A DNA stretch of 64,000 bases from Amycolatopsis taiwanensis DSM 45107 (lineage in GTDB: Bacteria; Actinomycetota; Actinomycetes; Mycobacteriales; Pseudonocardiaceae): positions 16,903 through 80,902 of the forward strand of contig NZ_JAFB01000042.1 of the NCBI RefSeq assembly GCF_000519205.1, written 5' to 3'. The notes under the pieces were generated by a model. The model did no database searches. It had not been told where the DNA came from and saw nothing but the letters and a program-made list of their open reading frames with translations. A program made the position numbers and the translations under genes. Positions 9,292-17,723 of this stretch are shown here, in pieces. How positions within the stretch are numbered: the stretch's first letter is position 1; every line of letters begins with the position of its first letter.

Positions 9292-10398
9292 GTGAGCGTG
9301 ACGAGCGCCGGGGGCAGGTGGCTGCGGAGCGCGCCCGCGCCACCATGGGCGCTGGGGTTGCTCGTGGCATTGTTGACCGTCATCGCATTGTCCTATAACG
9401 ACTTGCCGGCGTGGGCCCTTGCCGGTGCGCTACTGGCGCCCGTCGCGGCCACGGCGCTGCTCGCGACCTTTCCGTTGGCCTCGCTCAGTGTGTGCGTGCC
9501 GACCGGCCTGGCGACGGCGGCGGCCATGAACACCTCCGTTCCTCCGTGGAGTGTCGCGCTCGGTGCGGCAGCGGCCGTGGTCAGCCTCCTGGCCGGTCGC
9601 CGGATCCCCCGCGTGGCGCCGGTGCTGGTGGTTTTCGCGAGCGGTGCGGTCCTGGTCGCACCGCTCGCGCTGATCCAGGCGGAGGCGTGGCCAATGGGGC
9701 TGCTGATGCTGGCCCTGACCGTGGTGTTCCCGTGGGGTCTTGGCCGCATGATGCGCCAGCAGGCCGAACTGGCCGCGGCCATCACCGAGCGAGTTCATCT
9801 CAGGGAACGCACTCGTATCGCCCACGACATGCACGACACGCTCGGGCACGAGCTGAGCCTGCTGGCGCTGCGTGCCGGCGGGCTGGAGATGGCGCCGGAC
9901 CTCGACGAGCACCACCGGGCCGCGGTTGCGGAGTTACGCGCCGGAGCAGGAGCGGTGACCGAGCGGTTGGCCGACATCGTCCGCGTGCTGCGTGACGGTG
10001 AGCCCGCCCCGCGGCAACCGGTCCCGGATCGGATCGAGGATCTCGTCGACCGGGCCGCGCAGGCCGGTATGACGGTGACACTGGAGTGGGATGGCCCCCG
10101 GGAACTGCCATCCATGATCGACCGGACCGCCCGCCGCGTCGTTCAGGAGGCGTTGACCAACGCGTCGAAACATGCGCCGGGGGCAGCGGTGCGCGTCCGG
10201 GTCGCGGTAGCGGACGCCACGACCGTGGTCACGGTGATCAACGGGCTGCCGGCGAACTCGCGGCGGGGTGCCGGCGGTGGCCTCGGCGTGCTGGAGCTGC
10301 GAGAACGGGTCCAGTCGGCCGGCGGCACGCTCGACGCAGGCCCACGTGGTGGCACCTTCGAGATGGTGGCCACGTTGCCACACATGGGGAATTCGTGA
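9292..10398 (+). CDS. DesK/NarL-type sensor histidine kinase
   Basis: This kinase has 368 residues. GTG 9292 is preceded by AGGG at 9280-9283; longer in-frame starts would overlap the hydrolase gene. Four or five membrane helices (residues 15-150) are joined by very short loops, so sensing is probably within the membrane. The HisKA_3 dimerisation helix follows, with the phosphate-accepting H181 in MHDTLGHELS, then a HATPase_c domain with RRVVQEALTNASKHA (N box) and GGGLGVLELRERV (G box). It will phosphorylate the response regulator encoded next, whose GTG overlaps its stop codon by four bases. Kinases of this type commonly sense membrane state or membrane-active antibiotics; no ligand is evident. 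Confidence 0.93.
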   Translation: MSVTSAGGRWLRSAPAPPWALGLLVALLTVIALSYNDLPAWALAGALLAPVAATALLATFPLASLSVCVPTGLATAAAMNTSVPPWSVALGAAAAVVSLLAGRRIPRVAPVLVVFASGAVLVAPLALIQAEAWPMGLLMLALTVVFPWGLGRMMRQQAELAAAITERVHLRERTRIAHDMHDTLGHELSLLALRAGGLEMAPDLDEHHRAAVAELRAGAGAVTERLADIVRVLRDGEPAPRQPVPDRIEDLVDRAAQAGMTVTLEWDGPRELPSMIDRTARRVVQEALTNASKHAPGAAVRVRVAVADATTVVTVINGLPANSRRGAGGGLGVLELRERVQSAGGTLDAGPRGGTFEMVATLPHMGNS

Positions 10399-11048
10399 TC
10401 CAGGTACTGCTTGCCGACGACGAAGCCATGATCCGGGCCGGGGTGCGCGCCATCCTCGCCGCCGACCCCGACATCGAGGTGGTAGCCGAAGCGGGCGACG
10501 GCCGGGAAGCCGTCGAGCTTGCCATGGCGCATCGCCCCGACGTCGCCCTGCTCGATATCCGTATGCCGCGCCTCGACGGCCTCGCCGCCGGTGCCGAGAT
10601 CACCCGTGCGGTACCGGAGATCGCCGTCGCGATCCTCACCACCTTCGGTGACGACGACTACATCGCCCAGGCGCTCGACGGTGGCGCCCGGGGCTTCCTC
10701 CTCAAATCGGGCGACCCGCGCGAGTTGATCTCGGGCGTCCACGCGCTCGCCCACGGCGGCGCCTACCTGGCACCGAAAGTCGCGGCACGGGTGATCGCGA
10801 AGCTGCGTTCCACCGGACTCGGCCGCGCGACGACGGCCCGCGCCAAGACGGACTCGCTCAGCCAACGAGAACGGGACGTGCTGGCGCTGCTCGGCGCAGG
10901 CCTGTCCAACGCCCAGATCGCCCACCGGCTCAACCTCGTGGAGGGCACCGTGAAGGGGCACGTCAGCGCCATCCTCACCCGACTTGACCTCGCAAACCGC
11001 GTCCAAGCGGCGATCGTCGCCCACGAAGCCGGCCTCATCCCGGGATAG
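10395..11048 (+). CDS. NarL/LuxR-type response regulator
   Basis: A response regulator of 217 residues. The start is GTG 10395, overlapping the kinase stop (GTGA). The receiver domain has the acidic pair D8/D9, the phosphorylation site D54 (ALLDIRMPRLDG), a Thr in ILTTFG and Lys in LLKSGD. The C-terminal LuxR-type helix-turn-helix spans about residues 150-215 (SQRERDVLALLGAGLSNAQI ... VEGTVKGHVSAILTRL). It closely resembles the second regulator at 16904, including the linker, so the two probably arose by duplication and may bind similar sites. It is the likely DNA-binding output of the hydrolase-kinase-regulator operon. Confidence 0.95.
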   Translation: MIQVLLADDEAMIRAGVRAILAADPDIEVVAEAGDGREAVELAMAHRPDVALLDIRMPRLDGLAAGAEITRAVPEIAVAILTTFGDDDYIAQALDGGARGFLLKSGDPRELISGVHALAHGGAYLAPKVAARVIAKLRSTGLGRATTARAKTDSLSQRERDVLALLGAGLSNAQIAHRLNLVEGTVKGHVSAILTRLDLANRVQAAIVAHEAGLIPG

Positions 11049-11055
11049 GATCCCG

Positions 11056-11451
11056 CGCCGGCACTATCAATGCTGCCCAGATCCTGGCTGAATGGGGCGA
11101 TGCCCGCGAGGCGTTCGGTTGTCCCGATGCGATCGCCGCGTTGGCCGGCATCACGCCGGTCACAAAAGCCTCCGGCAAGCAATGTGGTGTGTCCTTCCGC
11201 TGGGTCTGCAACAAACGTCTGCGCTTGGCGATCACGACCTTCGCGGTGAACAGCCGGGTCTCCAGGTCCGTGGGCGGCCAAGGTTTACGATCGGGGCGGG
11301 CGCTTCGCGCGAGGACCACCCGCATGCCATCCGCATCCTGGCTCGCGCCTGGGTCCGGGTCATATGGTGCTGCTGGCAGAACAGCGCGCCCTACGACCCC
11401 GCCCTGCACGGCGGCGCCCGACACCACAACGAACAGCAGGCCGAGGCCTGA
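11056..11451 (+). pseudogene. IS110-family transposase remnant (C-terminal part)
   Basis: Starting just after the response regulator stop, the translation reads INAAQILAEWGDAREAF and then AALAGITPVTKASGK, the conserved C-terminal (Transposase_20) region of IS110-family transposases. The frame shifts near 11245. The end of such a protein then reappears as AIRILARAWVRVIWCCW and a closing ARHHNEQQAEA. The N-terminal DEDD catalytic domain is absent. It is a dead fragment, with no intact ends visible. Confidence 0.75.
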
Positions 11452-11480
11452 TTGTGATCTTGAGGTTGACACAAGGGGTG

Positions 11481-12752
11481 TTATGCGGCTTGTTGGTGTC
11501 TGGGTGGGGTGGTGTGCGCGAGGTTGCGCATGGGTTTTCGCTCGCGGGTGATCCAGGGTGGGGGGATGAATTCGGGCAGATGCCCGTTCATCCTTACCTC
11601 CCACTGCGTGTGGTGGATCACCCGATGATGCCGGCCGCACAGGAGCACGAGATTGTCGGCGTCGGTGCGTTTATCCGTTGACCAGGGCGCCACGTGATGC
11701 GGTGTCGTCCATTTAGGACCGCGAGTGCAGCCGGGAAAGGCGCATCCGCGGTCTCGTGCGGCCAGGTAGCGGCGTTGGGCGGGGGTGGCGAACCGGGAAG
11801 CATCGCCCACATACAGGGGTGCGGCGTTGTTGCCGAAGATCGCGGGCACCACCTTCGACTCACACGCCAGCCGCCGGAGCCCGTCCACACTCGATATCCC
11901 GGGGATGTCGAGGAAGGCGTGCCGGGCACGGTTCTCCAACTCGGCCAGGGTGACGGACACGATCATCACCGCGCGCTCACCGCCCTGGGTGGCCAGCTCG
12001 TCGCACCGGGCGGCTAGGCCGATGATTTCGGCGAGTGCGTCTCCGGCGCGTTCGGCGGGGCTGCGGGTATCGTGTTCGCCGGTCTCGGGGTTCTTGTGGG
12101 GTTTTGCCAGTGGCCCGAGTAGCCCGTCGAGTTCTTCGGCGGTTTCGGCGTCGAGTTCACCGGTGAAGCGGATGCTGCCGTCTTTGCGGCGCGTGATGTC
12201 CAACCGGCGCAACGGGTGAGCCTGCTCGCGGTCCTTGTCCTCCGGTGGTGCGGTGTCCTGTTCCCAGATCGCGCGCAGCCGACGGCCGGCTTTGCGCACC
12301 GCCTCCGGCCCGGCTTGTCGAGCCAGCTCCACCAGAATCCGCTCATCCGCCTCGCGCTGCTCGACCGGGATCTGTGCCGGGCACGCCTGCAGTGTCGTGG
12401 TTATCGCGTGGACGTGTTCTGCGTTGATGTCCCCCGCGGTCAGGGCTTCGCCGGTGGCGGCGTGCGGAGGGGGCTGCGGCACCCCGGTCAGCGACGACGA
12501 CGGCATGGTCGCCGCGGCATGCTCGATGCGTTGTTTGGCTTCCCGAGCGGAAATCCGCAAGCTATCGGTCAGGAACGCGGCGGTGTCCTTGAACCCCAAA
12601 GACTTCCCCAGCCCACGCTGCTCGCTCTCACCCACGGCCGCGAGCATCTCCGCGTAACCGGTCCGCAGCTTTTCCTCACACGCCACCACAATCGCGGCCA
12701 GGTCCCTATCGGAAACCTGCCACAACCGGGAGGCGGAAGTCTGCTCGGACAT
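11481..12752 (-). CDS. HNH endonuclease with DUF222 domain (13E12-repeat family)
   Basis: This protein has 423 residues. The N-terminal 300 residues are the helical DUF222 region typical of actinobacterial 13E12-repeat proteins. The C-terminal HNH domain has a zinc- and metal-binding pattern: DRGCAFPGCTRGPKW, then THH-like TPHHVAPWS, then NLVLLCGRHHRVIHH. These supply the Cys and His ligands and the catalytic histidine. Such genes are present in many copies per genome and often move with repeats; their substrate is not settled. It stands alone and converges on the IS110 remnant. ATG 12752 begins the family-typical opening (SEQTSASRLWQ...). Confidence 0.9.
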   Translation of the reverse strand: MSEQTSASRLWQVSDRDLAAIVVACEEKLRTGYAEMLAAVGESEQRGLGKSLGFKDTAAFLTDSLRISAREAKQRIEHAAATMPSSSLTGVPQPPPHAATGEALTAGDINAEHVHAITTTLQACPAQIPVEQREADERILVELARQAGPEAVRKAGRRLRAIWEQDTAPPEDKDREQAHPLRRLDITRRKDGSIRFTGELDAETAEELDGLLGPLAKPHKNPETGEHDTRSPAERAGDALAEIIGLAARCDELATQGGERAVMIVSVTLAELENRARHAFLDIPGISSVDGLRRLACESKVVPAIFGNNAAPLYVGDASRFATPAQRRYLAARDRGCAFPGCTRGPKWTTPHHVAPWSTDKRTDADNLVLLCGRHHRVIHHTQWEVRMNGHLPEFIPPPWITRERKPMRNLAHTTPPRHQQAA

Positions 12753-13208
12753 GCCATCATACTATCAATCTTCAGACATACGTTCGATACACGTTCGAGT
12801 GATCGTGGGCAGGTCAGTACGAGCAGTCACAGGCAATGCTGGTGGCCGCCGGTGCGCGCGACGCGGGTGCCGCCAGCGGGCTTGGGGCGGCGGCCAAACG
12901 CACCGCCCGACGTGTGAGGACATCAGGAACGTCCATCACAACCCCTCCCGTCAAAGGACTCGAACAACCGGAAGAGGCCACTCCGGACGGAAACGTTCCC
13001 GCGTGGCGTAGAACACGGTCGTCCTTGCTTGGTGCTGCCATCCATCGCCGCCACCTGACCCGGGCGCCACCCAGACTGCCCACTCTGTCCCATCCGCTAG
13101 GTCGGTACGCGAGCGCCTGGTCACAGATCGAGAACGGTGTTCAAGGGGCAGTAACAGCATGCACCGAGTTGCAGACCTACACGTGGACAGGAAAGGACTA
13201 AACCAGTA
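12753..13208. other. Intergenic region without supported gene
   Basis: About 455 bases between divergent genes. Frames exist on both strands (12836-13201 forward, 12814-13083 reverse), but their products are of low complexity and have no recognisable motif. An AT-richer stretch at 12755-12800 is a plausible promoter for the HNH gene. GGAAAGGAC (13189-13197) serves the next gene. Confidence 0.4.
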
Positions 13209-13583
13209 ATGACGTACCAGTCGTACCCGGCCCAAGCGTCCGAGCCCGCGCCGAAGGCCAAGAACCCTCGTAAAGGAATGGCGATCGCCGCGCTCGTGCT
13301 CGGCATCGTCGCATTGTGCGGGTCTCCCATCCCGATCCTCAACAACGCCACCATCATCGCGGGCGCTGTGGGTGTCGTCTTCGCGATCATCGGGCTGTTC
13401 GGCGCGCACAAGGTGATGTCCAGCTTCGGCCTGGCGCTGGCCGTCGCCGGCATCGCGATCGGGCTTGCCCTGCAAGCTTACTGGGGGCGCCAACTCGACG
13501 ACCTTCAGACCAAGGTCAACAACGATCTGAACAGCATTCAGTCGTCGATCAACAACGCCCCCGCACCGATCCCGACGACCTGA
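13209..13583 (+). CDS. Small DUF4190-like membrane protein
   Basis: A protein of 124 residues starting at ATG 13209 behind a GGAAAGGAC ribosome-binding site. The N-terminal tail is cytoplasmic, rich in Pro and Lys (to residue 23). Two or three tightly spaced membrane helices follow (residues 25-95: GMAIAALVLGIVALCG, then IIAGAVGVVFAIIGLFG and a third segment). The C-terminal tail is polar and likely helical (LDDLQTKVNNDLNSIQSS), outside or at the membrane surface. The layout is that of DUF4190-type actinobacterial proteins of unknown function. It is monocistronic and followed by a hairpin. Confidence 0.75.
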   Translation: MTYQSYPAQASEPAPKAKNPRKGMAIAALVLGIVALCGSPIPILNNATIIAGAVGVVFAIIGLFGAHKVMSSFGLALAVAGIAIGLALQAYWGRQLDDLQTKVNNDLNSIQSSINNAPAPIPTT

Positions 13584-13606
13584 CGGAACGGCGAAACCAA
13601 AGCGGC

Positions 13607-13631
13607 GCCCGGAGCAGCGATGCCTCCGGGC
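13607..13631 (+). terminator. Hairpin terminator after the small membrane protein gene
   Basis: A perfect 8 bp stem (GCCCGGAG/CTCCGGGC) with a 9-base loop begins 24 bases after the stop codon. There is no strong T tract, as is common for actinobacterial terminators. Confidence 0.55.
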
Positions 13632-13897
13632 CGTCGTTATGCCCGGCGCCCGGTGCGCTTTGGGCCGTCGAACGTCGGGGTGTGGTGCACGGCAGTGCCG
13701 CTCAAAGCCGGTGCTGTACCGCTGCGCAATCAATGACAGTCAGGGAAACGAGGGGATTGGACGAGGCCATTCAGGGAACACCCTGATCCCGAAGCCCGGG
13801 TCCGATCAGGGCGGAACCCCGATGCCTGACGCACCGTCAAGCGAAAGATTCTTCGGCGGGCCGGAACACGATCACCTCTCACGTGGAGCGAACCACC

Positions 13898-15106
13898 ATG
13901 AAGAGCACTGTCACCCTATGGAGCACACTGGCCGCCGCCGCGGTGCTCACCGCCGCACTCGCGGTCGGGATGGCCGCACCGGCGATCGCCGCAGCGCCCG
14001 GCGCCGGTGTGTCCAGCTCGGCCCACGGCACCGCGCTGCCGCCGCTGGACCCGGCGGCGATCCGGCAGGCGCTGGCGAACCGCCCGACCGCCGATGTTTC
14101 CGGCGCTTTTGTACAGGTCACCGGCAGCGCCGGGCATTTCACAGGCGCCTCGGGTCCGGGCATCAACCCGGACGGCCGGTTCCGGATCGGCTCGGTCTCG
14201 AAGGTGTTCACCGCCACCGTGATGCTGCAGCTGGCCGCCGAGGGCAAGGTCGACCTGAACGGCTCCGTGCAGCATTACCTGCCCGGCGTGCTGCCCGCCG
14301 AGTTCCCGCCGATCCAGGTGGGCCAACTGCTCAACCACACCAGCGGGTTGCCCGACGGCCCGGTCGGTTACGGCGACGGCACCGTCTCCTGGTTCGCCGC
14401 GCACCAGTTCGACAGCTGGACGCCGCAGCAGGTCGTCGCCGGAATAGCCGGTGCGCAGATGAGCTTCCCGCCCGGCACCGCGCAGCAGTACAACGGCCTG
14501 AACAGCTTCGTGGCCGGCCTGGTCATCGAGAAGGTCACCGGGCACAGCTACGCCCATGAGGTGAACCGGCGCATCATCGGCCCGCTCGGCCTGCACGACA
14601 CCTCCGTCCCCGACGCCGACGACCTGCGCCTGGCGGACGCGGCGGCCCACCCGTATCTGGTCGTCCCCGACGTCAACGGTGGCTCGCACCAGGTGGACGT
14701 GACCAAGCAGAGCCCGTGGCCGTGGGCCGAGGGCGGGCTGATCTCCAGCGCTCCCGACCTGTCGCGCTTCTTCAACGCGCTCTTCCGGGGCCGCCTGCTG
14801 CCGCCCGCCCAGCAGCAGTTGCTGTTCACCGTCCCCGACGTGCCCAACCACGACAGCAGTCACTGCGAGACCGGCCTGACCCCCACCCGCGCCTGCCTGA
14901 GCATGGGGCTGGAGACCGTCGAGGTGAACGGCGTGGTGGTCTGGGGCAAGACCGGCTCCCGCCCCGGCTGGACCGCCGGGGTCTTCGCCACCCGCGACCT
15001 CGCCCGCACCGTGGTCTACATGATCAACCCAACGGGCATGGACGGCGCCGAGGCGCCGTACTTGTACGGGATCGCGGCGGCAGCCTTCGGGGCGGGGCAG
15101 CAGTAG
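13898..15106 (+). CDS. Secreted serine hydrolase, DD-carboxypeptidase/class C beta-lactamase family
   Basis: This protein has 402 residues. ATG 13898 was chosen over GTG 13883 because GGAG lies nine bases before it and because the signal peptide then starts cleanly (MKST, hydrophobic to about 27, AxA cleavage near 32). The fold is the S12 serine hydrolase: SVSK (nucleophile S99, K102), the Tyr motif in QQYNGLNSF, and a canonical KTG in WGKTGSRPGW. LLNHTSGLP is also typical of the family. Unlike its counterpart at 7769 it has no C-terminal membrane helices and so is free or loosely attached outside the cell. It lies upstream of a kinase-regulator pair, as the other one does, but a strong terminator separates them. 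Confidence 0.88.
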   Translation: MKSTVTLWSTLAAAAVLTAALAVGMAAPAIAAAPGAGVSSSAHGTALPPLDPAAIRQALANRPTADVSGAFVQVTGSAGHFTGASGPGINPDGRFRIGSVSKVFTATVMLQLAAEGKVDLNGSVQHYLPGVLPAEFPPIQVGQLLNHTSGLPDGPVGYGDGTVSWFAAHQFDSWTPQQVVAGIAGAQMSFPPGTAQQYNGLNSFVAGLVIEKVTGHSYAHEVNRRIIGPLGLHDTSVPDADDLRLADAAAHPYLVVPDVNGGSHQVDVTKQSPWPWAEGGLISSAPDLSRFFNALFRGRLLPPAQQQLLFTVPDVPNHDSSHCETGLTPTRACLSMGLETVEVNGVVVWGKTGSRPGWTAGVFATRDLARTVVYMINPTGMDGAEAPYLYGIAAAAFGAGQQ

Positions 15107-15122
15107 CCCTGGGCCAGGCTGA

Positions 15123-15158
15123 GGGGCGCCGCTGCCGCTCGGCGGCAAGCGGCGCCCC
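15123..15158 (+). terminator. Strong GC-rich terminator after the serine hydrolase gene
   Basis: An 11 bp perfect stem (GGGGCGCCGCT with AGCGGCGCCCC) encloses an inner GCCGC/GCGGC stem. It lies 17 bases past the stop codon and will separate the hydrolase from the following two-component operon. Confidence 0.75.
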
Positions 15159-15276
15159 GACAATCGCCCTGGTCCCGGAGATCACCGCGCCCGCGCTGGT
15201 TGCCTACGGCCGCCAAAGCCGACGCGTTCACGGTTTCCCAACCGCAGCCCCTCGCCTTCGTGGACAGCCTGAAAGG

Positions 15277-15290
15277 TTGACTTTCGGTAG
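15277..15290 (+). promoter_or_regulatory. Putative regulator-binding site, copy 2 (TTGACTTTCGGTAG)
   Basis: TTGACTTTCGGTAG lies 37 bases before the GTG of the second kinase. It shares the GACTTTCG core and the trailing AG with the sites at 7670 and 19543. Its TTGACT could also serve as a -35-like element, but TAGCTT at 15314-15319 is too distant to be the matching -10 box. This supports an activator site rather than a core promoter. Confidence 0.5.
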
Positions 15291-15326
15291 TGGCCGGGCC
15301 CGGGCACGCCTTGTAGCTTCGAACCC

Positions 15327-16907
15327 GTGCGGGAGGTGACGAAGCGCAGGTGGCGGTTGGTGCTCGACGTATTGCTCGGGCTTTTTCTCGTCTTCACCGT
15401 CGTCTCGGACGCCGCGGCTACCCGCTCGGCCTGGGAGCTCGCCGGCGGGCTGGCCGTCGTCGCGGGATCGGTCGCGACGGCCCGCCGGTGTCCGGCCGTC
15501 TCGCTCGGCATCGCACTGGCCGGGACGCTGGCGGTGCTGTTTCCGTTCGGCGATCACGTGCCGGTCTGGACGGTGTTCGTGCTGGTGGCGATGAGCTATC
15601 AGGCCGCCCTGCGGATGAAGCGGGCCCGTCCGGGCCTGCTGTGCGGCGTCGCCGTCGCGGTGCTCGGACTGCCGCTTTCGCTGCTCGTGGCGCCGGACGG
15701 TCTCGGCGATTGGGCCGCGATGGTCGCGATCCTGGTGTTCGCCGGGCTGTCGCCGTGGCTGTTCGGCCGGTACGTCCGGGTGCGCGGCGAACTCGCCCGC
15801 ACCGGCTGGCGGCGGGCCGAGGAGATGGAGAGCAGGCAGCGGCTGATCGCCGACCAGGCCCGGCTGCGCGAGCGCGCGCGGATCGCCAGCGACATGCATG
15901 ACTCGCTCGGCCACGAGTTGAGCCTGATCGCGGTCCGCGCGGCGGCACTCGAGGTCCAGGGCGGGCTCGACGACCTCCAGCGTGACGCGGCTACCCAGTT
16001 GCGGACCAGCGCCGCGGCGGCGACCGCGCGGTTGCGCGAGATCATCGGCGTGCTGCGCGAGGACGCGGCGCCAGTCGAGCCGGTGCAGGGCGATCTGGGC
16101 GAGCTGATCGCGCGCGCCCGCGCGTCGGGGCTGCTGATCGATTCCGAAGTGGACAGTGACCAGGCACCGCCGATGGTGGCTCGCGCGGCCTACCGCGTGG
16201 TGCAGGAGGCGCTGACGAACGTGGCGAAGCACGCGCCGGGTGCGGCTGTCAGTATCAAGGTGATCGGCACCGGCGAGCGGACCGACGTGAGCGTCGTCAA
16301 CGCGCCACCGTTGGCCGGACCGCTGCCCGGGGCCGCGGCGGGCGCCCGCGGGCTGATCGGGCTGCAGGAACGCGTCCGGCTCGTCGGCGGGATACTGCGG
16401 GCCGGCCCCCACGAGGGTGGGTTCGCCGTCTCCGCGACGCTGCCACACGACGCCGCGCCAGTCGACGAAACCCCGGAGCTGCGGGAAGCGGCCGACGACG
16501 CGATCGGGCAGTCGACGTCCGTCCGGGCACTGGAGCTGGCTCGGCGCGACGTGCGGCGCAGCCTGATCCAGGCGGTCGCCGTCCCGCTCGTGCTGTTCGC
16601 GCTGGTACTGGCGGTCGGCGGAATCGTGTTCCTGTACCGGTGGAACTCGTCGGAGCTGCCCGGCCCGGTCTACGACCGGATGCGGATCGGGCAGTCCCGG
16701 GTCGAGCTGGCGCCACAGCTGCCCGAGCACCAGCGCGCCGCCCGTCCGACACGTGGCGAGCCGCCGGAGCCGGCGATCTCTGCTGTCGTGTGCGAGTACT
16801 ACGGCAGCGGGAGATCGTGGCTGCAGAACGAATACGCCGCCTATCGGCTGTGCTTCGCCGATGGGAAGCTGGTTTCGAAGGACTGGTTCGCCGAGGGGGC
16901 ACTGTGA
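15327..16907 (+). CDS. DesK/NarL-type histidine kinase with extra C-terminal membrane helix and outer domain
   Basis: This kinase has 526 residues. The GTG at 15327 has no clear Shine-Dalgarno sequence, so translation may be leaderless. Five or so N-terminal membrane helices (10-145) precede a HisKA_3 helix with H191 (MHDSLGHELS) and a HATPase_c domain (YRVVQEALTNVAKHA; GLIGLQERVRLVGG). Unusually, the protein continues after the ATPase domain with a linker, a further membrane helix (about 415-437) and an 89-residue tail. The tail holds two cysteines (VVCEYY, RLCFAD) and a segment (DRMRIGQSRVELAPQLP) reminiscent of SmpA-like repeats. The tail should lie outside the cell and could be a second sensor. 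The response regulator overlaps its stop by four bases. Confidence 0.92.
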   Translation: MREVTKRRWRLVLDVLLGLFLVFTVVSDAAATRSAWELAGGLAVVAGSVATARRCPAVSLGIALAGTLAVLFPFGDHVPVWTVFVLVAMSYQAALRMKRARPGLLCGVAVAVLGLPLSLLVAPDGLGDWAAMVAILVFAGLSPWLFGRYVRVRGELARTGWRRAEEMESRQRLIADQARLRERARIASDMHDSLGHELSLIAVRAAALEVQGGLDDLQRDAATQLRTSAAAATARLREIIGVLREDAAPVEPVQGDLGELIARARASGLLIDSEVDSDQAPPMVARAAYRVVQEALTNVAKHAPGAAVSIKVIGTGERTDVSVVNAPPLAGPLPGAAAGARGLIGLQERVRLVGGILRAGPHEGGFAVSATLPHDAAPVDETPELREAADDAIGQSTSVRALELARRDVRRSLIQAVAVPLVLFALVLAVGGIVFLYRWNSSELPGPVYDRMRIGQSRVELAPQLPEHQRAARPTRGEPPEPAISAVVCEYYGSGRSWLQNEYAAYRLCFADGKLVSKDWFAEGAL

Positions 16908-17578
16908 TCAAGGTCGTGCTGGCCGACGACGAAGCATTCATGCGCGCGGGGGTGGCCGCCATCCTCGGCGCGGACCCGGGCATCGAGGTCGTCGCCGAGG
17001 CCGCCGACGGCCGCGAAGCCGTCGAACAGGCACTCACCGCGCACCCGGACGTCGTGCTGCTCGACATCCGGATGCCCGGGCTGGACGGCCTGGGCGCGGC
17101 CGCCGAGATCCGGCGGCTGTTGCCCGCGACCGGCGTCATCATGCTCACGACGTTCGGCGAGGACGAGTACATCGAGCGTGCGCTCGGCCTCGGCGCCGGC
17201 GGGTTCCTGCTGAAGTCGGGTGACCCGCGGGAACTGCTGGCCGGCATCCACGCGGTCGCCGACGGCGCCGCATTCCTCTCGCCGAAGGTCGCCCAGCGGG
17301 TGATCGCTCGTCTGTCTGGCGGACGCTTTTCGCGTGCCGCCGCGGCCCGTGAGCGGATCGCCGGGCTGACCCCGCGGGAGCGGGAAGTGCTGACGCTGCT
17401 CGGGTCCGGGCTGTCCAATGCGGACATCGCGGCGAAGCTGTTCGTCGTGGAGGGCACGGTGAAGGCGCACGTGAGCACGATCCTGACCCGGCTCGGCGCG
17501 AAGAACCGGGTGCAGGCCGCGATCACGGCGTACGAGGCGGGGCTGGTCGGGGGAGACGCGGAGCCCGCCACCCCGTGA
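16904..17578 (+). CDS. NarL/LuxR-type response regulator
   Basis: A regulator of 224 residues starting at GTG 16904, overlapping the kinase stop (GTGA). Receiver: D8/D9, phosphorylated D54 (VLLDIRMPGLDG), MLTTFG, LLKSGD. The LuxR-type helix-turn-helix is C-terminal (TPREREVLTLLGSGLSNADI ... VEGTVKAHVSTILTRL). It is nearly collinear with the regulator at 10395. It faces the ABC efflux operon across a bidirectional terminator and probably controls that operon and its own, since both carry the same upstream motif. The target assignment is inference. Confidence 0.95.
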   Translation: MIKVVLADDEAFMRAGVAAILGADPGIEVVAEAADGREAVEQALTAHPDVVLLDIRMPGLDGLGAAAEIRRLLPATGVIMLTTFGEDEYIERALGLGAGGFLLKSGDPRELLAGIHAVADGAAFLSPKVAQRVIARLSGGRFSRAAAARERIAGLTPREREVLTLLGSGLSNADIAAKLFVVEGTVKAHVSTILTRLGAKNRVQAAITAYEAGLVGGDAEPATP

Positions 17579-17687
17579 TCCCGGCGCCTGCACCGAGACT
17601 TCCGAAGCTATCCTTTGTGGACATTGCGTAGGCGAGCACGGTCGCGTCGAGAGCGCACGTGAGGTGTTGGCGGGCATCGGGGCGGCC

Positions 17688-17718
17688 GGCCCGGGCGCCT
17701 GCGCGAAGCGCCCGGGCC
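17688..17718. terminator. Bidirectional hairpin between convergent genes
   Basis: A perfect 11 bp stem (GGCCCGGGCGC/GCGCCCGGGCC) with a 9-base loop lies between the forward response regulator and the reverse ABC permease gene, six bases before the permease stop. It can end transcription from both sides. Confidence 0.75.
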
Positions 17719-17723
17719 AGGAG

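Noticed and set aside
12814..13201. Two opposing frames between the HNH gene and the small membrane protein
   Set aside because: Both products are low-complexity, lack ribosome-binding sites and show no motif.
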